From Streptomyces geranii (GTDB lineage Bacteria; Actinomycetota; Actinomycetes; Streptomycetales; Streptomycetaceae), in assembly GCF_002954775.1 (NCBI RefSeq), contig NZ_KZ672954.1:1-64000 (forward strand): a stretch of 64,000 nucleotides of DNA, given 5' to 3'. The translations under genes and the position numbers were made by a program. Below are positions 8,075-18,500 of the stretch, piece by piece. The notes below the pieces were generated by a model. That model ran no database searches. It saw only the letters and a program-made list of their open reading frames with translations, and was not told where the DNA came from. How positions within the stretch are numbered: position 1 is the first letter of the stretch; every line of letters starts with the position of its first letter.

Positions 8075-8839
8075 ATGCAGTCCATCTCACCCACACCACA
8101 GAGCCGTGGCGCGGCCGACCTCGCTCGGACCGACCCCCGGCTGCCGCTGCACGCCCGTCTCCGGGAGGTGATCGCCGAACGCGTCCGGTCCGGCGAGTGG
8201 TCCCCCGACCAGCCGCTGCCCGCCGAGTCCGCCCTGGTCGAGTACTACGAGGTGTCCCTCGGGACGATGCGGCGCGTGTTCCGCGACCTCGTGGACGAGG
8301 GCCTGCTGGAGCGGCGCCAGGGCACGGGGACCTTCGTGCGCAGGGCGTCCCTGGACGCCTCGCTGTTCCGCTTCTTCCGGTTCGGGAGCGCGGGCAGCGG
8401 CTTCCCGCAGAGCCGTATCCTCTCCGCCGCCCGGCAGGTGAGTACGCCGGCCATCGCCACCGCCCTCGGCATCGGCACCGGCGACGAGGTGCTCCATCTG
8501 CACCGACTGCGGCTCTACGACGAGCAGCCCGTCCTCGTCGAGGACATCTGGCTGCCGCTGCCGCTGTTCGAGCCGCTGGAGCGGATCGGCGCCGACGACC
8601 TCGGTGACCTGCTGTATCCGACGTACGAACGCGCGTGCGGCCAGATCGTCGCGGCGGCCACGGAGGAGCTGACCATCGAGGCCGCCGGTGCCGCCGACGC
8701 CCTGCTCCTCGGCTGCGCGCGCGCCGAGCCGGTGGTCGTGGTCGAGCGCGTCGCCCGCTCGCACGACGCGACACCGCTGGAGTACCGCCGCTCACGCGGA
8801 CTCGCGCACACCTTCCGCTACCGCATCGACATCCGCTGA
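8075..8839 (+). CDS. GntR-family (HutC/UTRA) transcriptional regulator
   Basis: The 254-residue protein has a winged helix (about residues 20-85: LPLHARLREVIAERVRSGEW, LPAESALVEYYEVSLGTMRR, EGLLERRQGTGTFV). A C-terminal UTRA ligand domain (about 100-250) follows. HutC-type regulators repress nearby catabolic genes until a small acid or sugar binds the UTRA domain. The palindrome at 8022-8039 is the likely site. The MFS gene follows 99 bases downstream and may be cotranscribed. Confidence 0.85.
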   Translation: MQSISPTPQSRGAADLARTDPRLPLHARLREVIAERVRSGEWSPDQPLPAESALVEYYEVSLGTMRRVFRDLVDEGLLERRQGTGTFVRRASLDASLFRFFRFGSAGSGFPQSRILSAARQVSTPAIATALGIGTGDEVLHLHRLRLYDEQPVLVEDIWLPLPLFEPLERIGADDLGDLLYPTYERACGQIVAAATEELTIEAAGAADALLLGCARAEPVVVVERVARSHDATPLEYRRSRGLAHTFRYRIDIR

Positions 8840-8938
8840 CCCCGCCGCTCCCCTTCTCTGTCTCTGCTGCTCCTCCCCTCGCTTCCCCCCTTCTCCTCCT
8901 CTCCGCTCACGTTCCCCGCACACGAAGAGAGCCGACGC

Positions 8939-10240
8939 ATGTTCGCTTGGTACCGGGACACCGACAAACCGCAGAAACGAGCCTTCTGGGCCGCGTTCGG
9001 AGGCTGGACGCTCGAAGCCGCCGACGCGCAGATGTTCGGGCTCGTTCTGCCGACCCTGCTGGCCACCTGGCATCTGAGTACCGGGGCCGCCGGCACTCTC
9101 GCCTCCGTCACCCTGATCTTCACCGCGTTCGGCGGCTGGCTCGCGGGCTGGGCCTCCGACCGCTACGGACGCGTCCGGGTCCTGCAGTGGACGATCATCG
9201 TCTACTCCACGGCCACCGTCCTGATCGGCTTCACCACCGACTACTCCCAACTGATGGTGCTGCGCAGCATCCAGGGCTTCGGCTTCGGCGGCGAGTGGGC
9301 GGCCGGCGCGGTCCTGGTCAGCGAGTACATGGGGACCCGTAACCGCGGGCGGGCGCTGGGCACCGTACAGAGCGGCTGGGCGCTGGGCTGGGGGCTCGCG
9401 CTGGCGACGTACACCGTGCTGTTCAGTCTGTTCCCGGAGGAGTGGGCCTGGCGGTCGATGTTCTGGCTCGGCGCGCTGCCGGCCGTCCTGGTCATCGTCA
9501 TCCGCCGCAAGGTCACCGACCCGCCCCTCTATCTGCGGCGGGCGGCGAAGGCCGAGAACCGGGTCTCCCTGCTGCGGATCTTCAAGCCGGACCTGCTGCG
9601 CGTCACCCTGCTCGGCGCGCTCCTCGGCCTCGGCAGCCACGGCGGCTACTACGCGCTGACCACCTTCCTGCCCACCTACCTCCGCACCACCCACGGCCTG
9701 TCGGTCCTCAAGACCAGCGGCTACCTGGCGGTCTTCATCGCCGCCGCCTTCTTCGGCTACCTCACCTCGGGCAACCTGGCGGACCGCATCGGCCGCCGCC
9801 GGAACATCATGTTCTTCGCGGTGATGTGTCTCGTCTCGGTGGTGACCTACCTCTTCCTCCCGATCAGCGACACCCAGATGTTCTTCCTGGGCATCCCGCT
9901 CGGCTTCTTCTCGGCGGGCATCCCGGCGGGTCTCGGCGCGCTCTTCGCCGAGTTGTACCCCACAGCGATACGGGGCACAGGGCAGGGCTTCTGCTACAAC
10001 TTCGGCCGGATCGTCGCGGCGGCCTTCCCCGCGCTGGTCGGCTTCCTCAGCGACCGGCTCGGCATGGGCGCCAGCATCGGCCTGTTCGCGGGCAGCGCGT
10101 ACGGGATCGCGGTCCTGGCGGTGGCGCTGCTTCCGGAGACCTCGCACGAGGAGCTTGAGGGCTCCGAGGACCCGGTGGACGAGAACGAGGGCGGAGGCCG
10201 CTCCGGAACGGCCGCTACGACAAGGCCGCGCGTGTCCTGA
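8939..10240 (+). CDS. MFS transporter, aromatic-acid/sialate type
   Basis: The 433-residue protein has about 12 hydrophobic helices and the MFS loop motif GWLAGWASDRYGRVRV between helices 2 and 3, repeated in the second half as GNLADRIGRRRNIM. It also has GFGFGGEWAAGAVLVSEYM, a feature of metabolite:H+ symporters of the aromatic-acid and sialic-acid families. It probably imports the substrate handled by the divergent amidohydrolase under GntR control. The C-terminal tail is acidic and then Gly/Arg-rich. Confidence 0.85.
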   Translation: MFAWYRDTDKPQKRAFWAAFGGWTLEAADAQMFGLVLPTLLATWHLSTGAAGTLASVTLIFTAFGGWLAGWASDRYGRVRVLQWTIIVYSTATVLIGFTTDYSQLMVLRSIQGFGFGGEWAAGAVLVSEYMGTRNRGRALGTVQSGWALGWGLALATYTVLFSLFPEEWAWRSMFWLGALPAVLVIVIRRKVTDPPLYLRRAAKAENRVSLLRIFKPDLLRVTLLGALLGLGSHGGYYALTTFLPTYLRTTHGLSVLKTSGYLAVFIAAAFFGYLTSGNLADRIGRRRNIMFFAVMCLVSVVTYLFLPISDTQMFFLGIPLGFFSAGIPAGLGALFAELYPTAIRGTGQGFCYNFGRIVAAAFPALVGFLSDRLGMGASIGLFAGSAYGIAVLAVALLPETSHEELEGSEDPVDENEGGGRSGTAATTRPRVS

Positions 10241-10472
10241 AATACGGCCCTGACCAGCAAAAATACGGACCGTACCGGAATACTGGACGTGGCTCGATAT
10301 GCCCGGTTATGCTGATGTTGATCATATCTAAGCACCGATCTCCAAGCTGAGACCGGTCCACTACAGGTCACGGACGTAACGGAATCGACCTGCTCAGCCG
10401 CCATTCCGGTCAAGTGCGTGTGTGCGTCAGCCGTTGCCGAGCCGCGGCGACTCGCGGCGGGAGGCGAGTGAC

Positions 10473-12740
10473 GTGACCGTGCCGGTCTCACGGACAGGCA
10501 ACCTGCCGGAGGCGTTCACCACGTTCGTGGGCAGGCGCCACGACATCACCGAGGTTCGCCGTCTCCTCGGCTCGGCACGGCTGCTGACTCTCACCGGAGT
10601 GGGCGGCGTGGGCAAGACCCGGCTGGCACTGGAAGTGGCCGCCGCGGCCAGGCGGGCCTTCCCGGACGGGACGTGGCTGGTCGACCTGGCACCGGTGCGG
10701 GATCCCTCGGCGGTGGCGACCGTGGCCGCCTCCGCCGTGGGCAACGTGGCCTCGGGCGCCAGGCCCGCCCTCGTCACGCTCGCCGAGCACCTGGGCGAGC
10801 GCCGGGCACTGATCGTGCTGGACAACTGCGAGCACCTGCTCGACGCCTGCGCCGAACTGGCGGACACGCTGTTGTCGGCCTGTCCCGACCTGCGCGTACT
10901 GGCGACGAGCCGTCAGACGCTCGGTATCGCCGGCGAACACGTCTTCACCGTGGCGCCTCTGAAGGTGCCGGACGAAGCGGTCGAACTCCTGCGGGACCGT
11001 GTGTGCGCGGTACGGCCCGCCTTCCGGATCACCGACGCCAACTGGGACACGGTCACCCGGCTGTGCGCCGGCCTGGACGGGCTGCCGCTCGCCATCGAGC
11101 TGACCGCGTCCCGGCTGCGTACGCTCACCGTGGAACAGGCCGTGGACCGGCTGGAGGACCGGTTCGCGCTGCTCACCGGGGGCAGCCGGACCGCACGGCC
11201 CCGGCAGCGGACCCTGCGCGCGGCGATCGACTGGAGTTACGAACTGTGCTCCCCCGCCGAGCGGCTGCTCTGGCACCGGCTCTCGGTCTTCGCCGGCGGT
11301 TTCGTCCTGGACGCCGCCGAGGCGGTCTGTGCCGGAGAGGGCATCCCCGCGCGGGAGGTGCTTGACCTCCTCGACCGGCTGGTCGTCCAGTCCGTCGTCC
11401 TGCCCGTCGAGCACGAGGGCCTGCCCCGCTACCAACTGCTGGAGACCATCCGCGAGTACGGCCGGGAGCGGCTCGCCGGGTCCGGCGAGGAAGAGCTCCT
11501 GCTGCGGCGGCACCGCGACTTCCACCTCGCCCTCGCCGAGCGCATCGCCGACGGCTGGTACGGACCCGGGCAGGAGGAGGCCCTGGCCCGCCTGCGCGCC
11601 GAGCACGCCAATCTGCTGGCCGCGCTGGCTCACGACGACGACCCGCAGGCCGCCCTCGCGCTGGCCGCGGCGCTGCGCTTCCACTGGTGCGTCGGCGGAT
11701 TCCTCGGCGAAGGGCGACGGCAGCTCGACCGTGTGCTCGCCGCCGCGCCCGAACCCACCCCCGCCCGTGCCCGGGCGCTGTGCGCCGCGTCCTGGGTGGC
11801 GCTGCTGCAGGGCGACCACGGAGCGGCCGACCGGTGGCTGGCCGAGGCCGGTGAGCTGGGCGAGCGGCAGGGCGATCGGGTGGTGAGCGCCCATGTCGTG
11901 GGCCTGCGCGCCTCATTGGCGATGTTCCAGGGGCGGATGACGGAGGCCGTCCCCTTGTTCGAACGCGCGGTCGCTGCCCAGACGGCGGCCGAGGGGGAAG
12001 CGGCGGCGGTCTTCCAGCTGTTCCAACTGGCCGGACTGCAGAGGGACATGGGGAATCCGCGTGGGGCGGAGACCGGCCGGCAGGCGGTCGCCCTGGCGCG
12101 GGTGCACGGTGAGCGGTGGGCTCGCGCGCATGCGATGTGGGCCCTGAGCTGGGACGCCTGGGGGCGCGGTGACCGCGAGGAGGCCGTGGCGCTGATCCGG
12201 GCCGCGCTCGAGATCGAGCGGGGCTTCAACGAGCCGCTCAGTGCCGCGCTGATGCTGGAGACCCTCGCCTGGATCATCGCCTCCCACGGGGAGTACGAAC
12301 GGGCGGGCCGGGTCATGGGCTCCGTGCGCAAGCTGCTGCGTGATCTGGGTGTGGACGTTTCCGCGTTCGGTCCGCTGATGGCCGGGTTCCACGCAAGGTG
12401 TGAACTGAGGGTCGCGGGGGCGCTGGGTCCGGAGGCGTACGAGCGGGCTGTCGCGGTCGGCGGCGGCCACGACAGCCCCCGACAGGCCATCGACCACGCC
12501 CTGGACACCGGCGCCGAACCGGCGGACCCGGCCACCGCCCCCGGTCCTCTGACACGTCGCGAACTGGAGGTGGCCGAGTTGGTGGCCACGGGCATGAGCA
12601 ACCGTCAGATAGCCGCCAGACTGGTCCTGTCGCTGCGTACGGTCGACTTCCACGTCGGGAACATCCGCACCAAGCTCGGCTTCGGAACCCGCGTCCAGAT
12701 CGCGAGCTGGTGGGTGTCGGCGCACCGGCGGGCGGAGTGA
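10473..12740 (+). CDS. LuxR-family ATPase regulator (AfsR/LAL-like)
   Basis: The 755-residue protein opens with an NB-ARC/AAA-like ATPase. Walker A is TLTGVGGVGKTRLAL (about residue 45) and Walker B ALIVLDNCEHLL (about 110). A TPR-like helical middle follows, and a C-terminal LuxR helix-turn-helix (LTRRELEVAELVATGMSNRQIAARLVLSLRTVDFHVGNI). GTG 10473 is preferred because GGGAGGCGA precedes it at 8-9 bases. Such regulators use ATP-driven assembly to switch on secondary metabolism or catabolic genes. It converges on the toxin-like operon; a strong hairpin at 12810-12846 separates them. Confidence 0.85.
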   Translation: MTVPVSRTGNLPEAFTTFVGRRHDITEVRRLLGSARLLTLTGVGGVGKTRLALEVAAAARRAFPDGTWLVDLAPVRDPSAVATVAASAVGNVASGARPALVTLAEHLGERRALIVLDNCEHLLDACAELADTLLSACPDLRVLATSRQTLGIAGEHVFTVAPLKVPDEAVELLRDRVCAVRPAFRITDANWDTVTRLCAGLDGLPLAIELTASRLRTLTVEQAVDRLEDRFALLTGGSRTARPRQRTLRAAIDWSYELCSPAERLLWHRLSVFAGGFVLDAAEAVCAGEGIPAREVLDLLDRLVVQSVVLPVEHEGLPRYQLLETIREYGRERLAGSGEEELLLRRHRDFHLALAERIADGWYGPGQEEALARLRAEHANLLAALAHDDDPQAALALAAALRFHWCVGGFLGEGRRQLDRVLAAAPEPTPARARALCAASWVALLQGDHGAADRWLAEAGELGERQGDRVVSAHVVGLRASLAMFQGRMTEAVPLFERAVAAQTAAEGEAAAVFQLFQLAGLQRDMGNPRGAETGRQAVALARVHGERWARAHAMWALSWDAWGRGDREEAVALIRAALEIERGFNEPLSAALMLETLAWIIASHGEYERAGRVMGSVRKLLRDLGVDVSAFGPLMAGFHARCELRVAGALGPEAYERAVAVGGGHDSPRQAIDHALDTGAEPADPATAPGPLTRRELEVAELVATGMSNRQIAARLVLSLRTVDFHVGNIRTKLGFGTRVQIASWWVSAHRRAE

Positions 12741-12809
12741 ACACCGGCCGGGAACCATCCCGTTGGCCTCGCCCTGCCTACGTCCTGCGCGCATCTCGCG
12801 TACGCAGGA

Positions 12810-12846
12810 CGCGACGGTCCGCCGGCGGAACCGGCGGACCGTCGCG
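12810..12846. terminator. Strong bidirectional hairpin terminator
   Basis: A perfect 16-bp stem (12810-12825 with 12831-12846, 5-base loop CGGAA) lies between the convergent LAL regulator and the lectin gene. A second 9-bp hairpin (12781-12789 with 12803-12811) sits just before it. The position fits termination from both sides. Confidence 0.7.
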
Positions 12847-12872
12847 CGTAGCGGGGGCCTACGCCCCGGCGA

Positions 12873-14303
12873 TCAGCTGCCGACCAGCGCGATGTCCCAC
12901 TGCTGGCAGGTGTTGCCGAGCGAGGGCCACTGGCGGACCAGGGCGCCGTCGGCCGTCGAGCAGTTCTTCACATCGACGGCCTGGCCGTTCGCGACGTTGG
13001 TGATGGTGTAGTGGCCGTTGGCCTCGACGAAGTCCCACTTCTGGCAGTTGTTGTCGGCGGGGGTCGCCAGGCCCATCAACGCGCCGTTCCAGGTTCCGCA
13101 GTGAACGTTCTCCAGGGCCTGGCCGGTCTTGACGTTGGTGATGGTGTAGTGGCCGTCGCTCGTGACGGCGAACCGCCACTGCTGGCAGGTGTTGTCCAGC
13201 GAGGCCCACTGGTTGATCCCGGTCCCGGTGCCGCAGCCCTCCGCGTTGAGGACCTTGCCGCTGTTGACGTTGATCAGCCGGACGTCGTTGTCCGGACTGG
13301 GCCTGATCCTGAGCAGGCCGGGATAGTCGCTGACCAGCGGACCGGTGACCGACGGCGGGGCGGCCGTGAGCACGATGACCTGGTCGATCGAACCGTCGTA
13401 GTAGACGAACGTGTTGTAGGTGTTGTCGCCCTCGGGCGCGAGCCGTGCGTAGGCGGCCTCGGTGACCTCGTCCACCTTCTCGGAGGTGAACAGCTGGCTC
13501 AGCCCGGTGGCGGGGGCGGGCCAGCCGCTCGCCGACTGTCCGCCGGCGTCCGTCCAGTTCTCGGGTTGCGGAAGGTGCCCGATGTCCCCGGTGTAGTCCT
13601 TCGGGAAGATGATCACCGGCCCGTACTCGGGGTCGTCGAAGTACGAGAGGGCGCAGTTGAAGTCGGCCAGCGCCTTCAGCTGGGTGAGGGGGTCCGAGAG
13701 GAATCCGGACACGAGGGGACCGTGCGTCGGCTTGCACTTGGCGATCTCCGGCACACTGGTCGTCTCCCTGTCGACAACGAGTTCGGGGCTGTGCGCGGCG
13801 GCCAGGGGGTCGGTGACCGAGGCCGGGGCGTTGGTCCGCACCACCACGCGGTCGGTGGGCCCGTCGTAGGTCACGAAGAGTTCGTACGTCAGGTCGCCCT
13901 CGGGCTGCACCGCTTCGTAGGCCGCGCTGATGAGGGTGGTGAGGTCGTCGGTGGTGAAGGTGGGGCTCTTCCCGGTGACGGGCGTGGGCCAGCTGGTGGG
14001 CGTGTGCCCGGTGGAGTCGGTCCAGTCCGGCGGGGGCTGCAGGTTGTCGATGTCCCCGGTGTGGTCCTTCGGGAAGATGATCACCGGCCCGACCTCGGCG
14101 TCCTCGAAAGCGGCGATGGCGCCTTCGTGCTCGGCCAGCGCCTCCACCTGCTCCCAGACCGTGTTCTCGTCGGCTCGCGCCGGCGCGGCGAAGGTCAGTG
14201 TGCCGGCAGCCAGCAGGGCCAGGGTGGCGAGGAGACCGCCGCGCGTCCGCCGTCGAGGTGAGGTTCCGGTCCGGACAGCCGCTGCCCGCTTGTTGTCTTT
14301 CAC
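12873..14303 (-). CDS. Secreted tandem-repeat protein with C-terminal ricin-type lectin, possible toxin B partner
   Basis: About 476 residues from GTG 14303: Arg-rich signal peptide (GGLLATLALLAAGTLTFAAPARA), then two homologous repeats. Repeat 1 spans about 60-175 and repeat 2 about 213-328; both contain GPVIIFPKD followed by TGDI, a W-T-D and an EGD-TY segment. A ricin-B beta-trefoil (about 338-475) has three QxW signatures (374, 421, 467). The lectin part should bind carbohydrate outside the cell. It lies about 50 bases downstream of a secreted ADP-ribosyltransferase on the same strand, so it may be that toxin's binding or delivery subunit. The repeat unit is not one I recognise. Confidence 0.7.
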   Translation of the reverse strand: MKDNKRAAAVRTGTSPRRRTRGGLLATLALLAAGTLTFAAPARADENTVWEQVEALAEHEGAIAAFEDAEVGPVIIFPKDHTGDIDNLQPPPDWTDSTGHTPTSWPTPVTGKSPTFTTDDLTTLISAAYEAVQPEGDLTYELFVTYDGPTDRVVVRTNAPASVTDPLAAAHSPELVVDRETTSVPEIAKCKPTHGPLVSGFLSDPLTQLKALADFNCALSYFDDPEYGPVIIFPKDYTGDIGHLPQPENWTDAGGQSASGWPAPATGLSQLFTSEKVDEVTEAAYARLAPEGDNTYNTFVYYDGSIDQVIVLTAAPPSVTGPLVSDYPGLLRIRPSPDNDVRLINVNSGKVLNAEGCGTGTGINQWASLDNTCQQWRFAVTSDGHYTITNVKTGQALENVHCGTWNGALMGLATPADNNCQKWDFVEANGHYTITNVANGQAVDVKNCSTADGALVRQWPSLGNTCQQWDIALVGS

Positions 14304-14352
14304 GATGCGATCGCCTTCGTCTCGGAGGTGGGTTCTCTCACTTCTCGCATGG

Positions 14353-15288
14353 TCAGCTGCCACCGCCTCTGCACATCGTGATCGCGCTGCAACCCCGGGT
14401 GTACTCGTTCGCGGGAATCCTGGGAATATTCAGGTTCGAGGTGTAGGTGAAACTGGAACTCGTGTCGTTGTTCGGCCGGTAGACCGTCGCGCCCGGGTTG
14501 TAGTGGGGGTTTATCAGGTAATGGCTGTAGGTGAAGGTGATGGAGCGCGTGTCTATCAGGGTCCCGGTCGCTCGCGCGGTCATTCGGTAGACGCGCACTC
14601 CCTGGATCGCCTCGCGCGGAATCCGGTGGACGTAGGCCCATTCGTTCTGGACCGCGTACTGGTTGTAGAGATTCGCGTTCCCGCGGATCTGAGTGGGCAC
14701 GTGGAGCGCGTTCCTGGCAGCCTGGGTGTTGATCTCGAAGACGTAGCTGTCCGCCGTCACGGTGGCCGTGCTTCTGCACCTCGACGGAAAGATGTTCGCC
14801 ACCCACCCGCGGCTCGCGTCGGCCACGGCCTGCAGCTGACCGCAGCGCGTTCGGGCAGCGCTTTCGAGGTTGCGCAGTCCCTGGCTCCGCGCGAACGGAG
14901 TGGTGATGTCGAGCGATCCGCTCGTCGAGATGTAGTTGCTGTTCCCGGGCCGGTCGCCTTGCACATGCGAGACGATATTGTTGTTGCCGCCCCGTGAGCC
15001 GAAGCCGTTGTTGAATATCGTGTACGGGTTCCGGGAGTCACCGCGGTACACGGTGCGCGGCATCGTCCGCTCCGGAAGAAGGTTCTGGTTGCGCAGGTTG
15101 GAACAGGGCCATGACTGCTGTCCCGAATTGTTGCCTCCCGGACAGGGGTCGCTCGCGGCCACCGCCTTCGTGGCTCCCAGGGGGGACTGGAGGGATACGA
15201 CGGCCAGGAAAGCCACGAGAAGGACCAGGAAAACGGAACCCCTGATCGCCGTATTACTTCTTGCGCGTAGCGCGATTCGCTTGATCAT
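14353..15288 (-). CDS. Secreted ADP-ribosyltransferase, pertussis toxin S1-like
   Basis: The 311-residue protein starts at ATG 15288 with GGAG 8 bases upstream. After a signal peptide or anchor (VFLVLLVAFLAVVSLQSP), residues 80-86 read VYRGDSR and 91-110 FNNGFGSRGGNNNIVSHV, matching the NAD-binding Arg and following loop of pertussis toxin S1. NYISTSGSL (119-125) gives the STS motif, and AVQNEWAYVHRIP (212-224) supplies a QxE pair (Q214, E216) in the same setting as the S1 catalytic Glu. It should transfer ADP-ribose from NAD+ to a protein or other target. The GC content looks lower than in neighbours. The lectin-repeat gene follows at once, suggesting an operon. Confidence 0.85.
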   Translation of the reverse strand: MIKRIALRARSNTAIRGSVFLVLLVAFLAVVSLQSPLGATKAVAASDPCPGGNNSGQQSWPCSNLRNQNLLPERTMPRTVYRGDSRNPYTIFNNGFGSRGGNNNIVSHVQGDRPGNSNYISTSGSLDITTPFARSQGLRNLESAARTRCGQLQAVADASRGWVANIFPSRCRSTATVTADSYVFEINTQAARNALHVPTQIRGNANLYNQYAVQNEWAYVHRIPREAIQGVRVYRMTARATGTLIDTRSITFTYSHYLINPHYNPGATVYRPNNDTSSSFTYTSNLNIPRIPANEYTRGCSAITMCRGGGS

Positions 15289-15594
15289 TTCTGCTCCGGA
15301 CTGGGCGGGAGTGCTCGAAAGGCAGAGCGGGATCGCGAACGGCTGCCTGCGCGGGCGGACAACCCGTGCCACCGATGTGTCATGTCCGCCGTCATCCGTC
15401 CACGCCGCCAAGCATCCGGGCGGCGTCGGCCCCCAGGTACCGGTAGTTCTACGAGGTCAGTACCTGAATCACGGTCTCGACGGCGCGGGCGGGAACTTTT
15501 CCGGCGCCTCGACTCCCGGTTCACCGACGCGGCGGTTACGGCGATCACCGTAAGAGAATGATGTGTGGGGGGAATGTAAAGACAGGGGGCAACT
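15289..15594. other. Divergent intergenic region, ART gene and LAL regulator
   Basis: These 306 bases contain the promoters of the ADP-ribosyltransferase gene (left) and the large LAL regulator (right). AGGGGGC lies just before the GTG at 15595. I saw no strong inverted repeat and no ORF with coding character. The large regulator could control the toxin pair. Confidence 0.4.
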
Positions 15595-18500
15595 GTGCGC
15601 GTGGACGGGGTAGTTGGGGACAGCGGGAGCGGGGTTCCCTTGCTGGGTCGTTCCGTCGAACTGGCCAGGTTCGACGAGCTGCTCGACCGTGCGGCAGGCG
15701 GTGCGCGCCGCCCGGCAGGGGGTGGGGAGTTCGGTGACGGCGGCCGTTCCCGGCTCGTCGACATCACCGGTGAGGCCGGCATCGGCAAGAGCCGGCTGCT
15801 CGGCGAGGTCTGCGAGCGGGCCCGTCGGCGCGGCATGACCGTACTGCGCGGCAGGGCCACGGAGTTCGAGCGGCGGGTGCCGTTCCAGGTGTTCACCGAC
15901 GCGCTCGCCCACCTCGCCCCGCACACCCTGGACGGCTTCCAGGAGACGGATACGGAGGCGGTGGCACCCCTCCTCCAACGGAGCGGCACGGCCGACCGTT
16001 TCGGACTGCACCGGTCCACGGCCGCCCTGCTCACCCGGCTCGCCGCCCCCTCCGGGCTGCTGCTCGCCCTCGACGACCTGCACTGGGCGGACCCGGCGTC
16101 CCTGGAACTGCTGGACCATCTCGTACGCCATCCCGTGCACGCCCCCGTCGTCCTGGCCGTGACCCGCCGAGACCGCCAGAGCCCCGAGTCCCTCGCCGCC
16201 AGGCTCACCCGCGAACTCGACACCGGTACGGTCGTCCGCCTCGGCCTGCGACCACTGAGCGCACGCGACTGCGCCGAACTGGCCGGCCCCGCCCTGCCCC
16301 CCGCCGAGACGACCGCGCTGTACGCCGCGAGCGAGGGCAACCCCTTCTACTTCCTCACCCTCCTTCAGGCCCACCGAGGCGGTACGCCGCCCAACTCCTC
16401 GGCGCCACCAGGGCCTTCGGCACCGCACGGCTCCTCCGCCTCGCCCAACTCCTCGGCACCGCCCGAGCTGGGCACCCTGCTCTTGGACGAACTGACCGCG
16501 CTCGACCCCGCCCAGCGCGGCCTCGTCGACGCCGTGGCGGTACTGGGCGAGCACGCCACCCCGGCGATGCTGAGCCGGGTGACCGGCCGCTCCGGCGCCG
16601 AGTTCACCGCCGACGTCCACGCCCTCACCGGCCGCGACCTGCTGCGCTCCACCCCGCAGGGCCTGCTGACGCTGCGGCATCCGGTCGTACGCACCCTCGT
16701 CCACGAGAGCACCCCGCTCCTCAGACGCGTCGAGATCCACCGGCTCGCCGCGCGGGAGCTGGCCCGCGCGGGTGCCTCCGCCGCCGAACGGGCCCACCAT
16801 GTCGAACAGTCACTGACCGACTGGGACCCGGCAGCGGTGGCCGTACTCGAAGAGGCCGCCGCACGAACCGCCCGCACCGCCCCGGCGAGCTGTGCCCACT
16901 GGCTCGACGTGGTGCTCCGCCATCTGCCGCACACCCCCGAACACACCGCCCACCGGCGTGAGTTGGTCCTGAGTCGCGCCCGCGCGCTGGCCGCCTGCGG
17001 TGGCCTGCGCGAGAGCCGCGACCTGCTCCAGGAGCTGATCGCCACCCCACGCACGCCACGGCGGTCACCCGGCGCCCCGGCCACCGACGGGAACCAGGAC
17101 CGCGTCAGAGTGCGCGCGGTCGTCCTGTGCGCGCTGGTGGAACGTCACCTCGGGCGCTGCACCGAGGCCGTCGCCCTGCTGCGCCGCGAACTGGCCCGCG
17201 ACCCCGCCCCTGGCGACGTCGTCCGGCTCGGTCTGGAGCTGGGCTCGGCCGCGCCCCAGGACAGCGGCACGTCGTACGCCGAGGTGCGCACCGAGGTCGA
17301 GGTGGCGCTCGCGGCGGCCCGGTCGCTGGGGGACGAGGTCAAGGAGGCGGGCGTCCTCGCCGTGGCCGCGCTGGGAGAGGCGTACGAGGGCAACATGGCG
17401 GCGGCGCACGGGCTCGCCCGGCAGGCCGCTGCCCTGGTCGACTCGCTGCCCGACAACGACCTCACCGCGCTGTGCGAACCGCTGGCCAGGCTCGGCTGGG
17501 CGGAGGCTTTCCTGGAGCGCTATCCGGATGCCGAGCGGCACGCGGAACGCGGTCTCGACATCGCCCGGCGCAGCGGCCAGTTGTATGTCATGCCGCATCT
17601 GCTGCTGTGCCTGTCGCACATCCGCGTCCAGACCTGCCGGATCTCCTCGGCGCTGGAACTCGCCGACCAGGCCGAGGACATCGCCCGCGGGATCGGCAGC
17701 GACCAGTTGCTGGCGTTCGTCCTGGCGAGCAAGGCCGCGGCGCTCGTCGCCGCCTGCCCGCCGGGCGACCCGCGCCCGCTCGCCGTCGCCGAGGAGGCGG
17801 TGGCCGCCGCCGGTACCGGGGTCGACTGGTGGGCGTCCACGGCCTGGTGCATCTTCGGCTGGGCCGCGCTCATGGCGGGCGATCCGGTCCGCGCCCGGGA
17901 CGCGATGCTCCGGGCCGGCGGCCCCGAACTGCAGCGGATCCAGCCGTCGATGCGCCCGCTCTACCTGGAGATCCTGGTCACGGCCGCGCTGGTGACGGGC
18001 AGGCCCGAGGAGGCCAGGAGCTGGGCCGAACGGGCACGCAAGGAGGCGGAGCAACTGGGGCTGCCGATGCTGCGGGCGTCCGCGCTGCGCAGCACCGCCC
18101 ATCTGCCGCTGGCGCAGGGGGACACGGCAGCGGCGGCGGACCTGTTCGCGGAGGCCGCGGCGGAGAGCGCCCGCTGCGGCGCGGCCTTCTGGGAGGCCTA
18201 CTCCCTGCTGCTCGGCGCCCCGCTGGAAACGGCGGCGGGCCACGGCCGGAGCGGCACCCGCGCCTGGCTCAGGGGCCGTCGGCTCGCCGAGGCGGGCGGC
18301 AGCGGAATGCTGGTGGGCCTCGCCGACGCCAACCGCCCGCCCGGTGGCGCCGCCGAGGCCCCGTACGACTCCCCGGACCGCGCCGAACTCACCCAGCTGC
18401 TGGCCACCCTGACCGCCCGGGAGCTGGAGATAGCCGAGCTGGTGGCGCAGGGCCTCACCAGCCAGGCCATCGCGGACCGGCTCTACGTCAGCCGGCGCAC

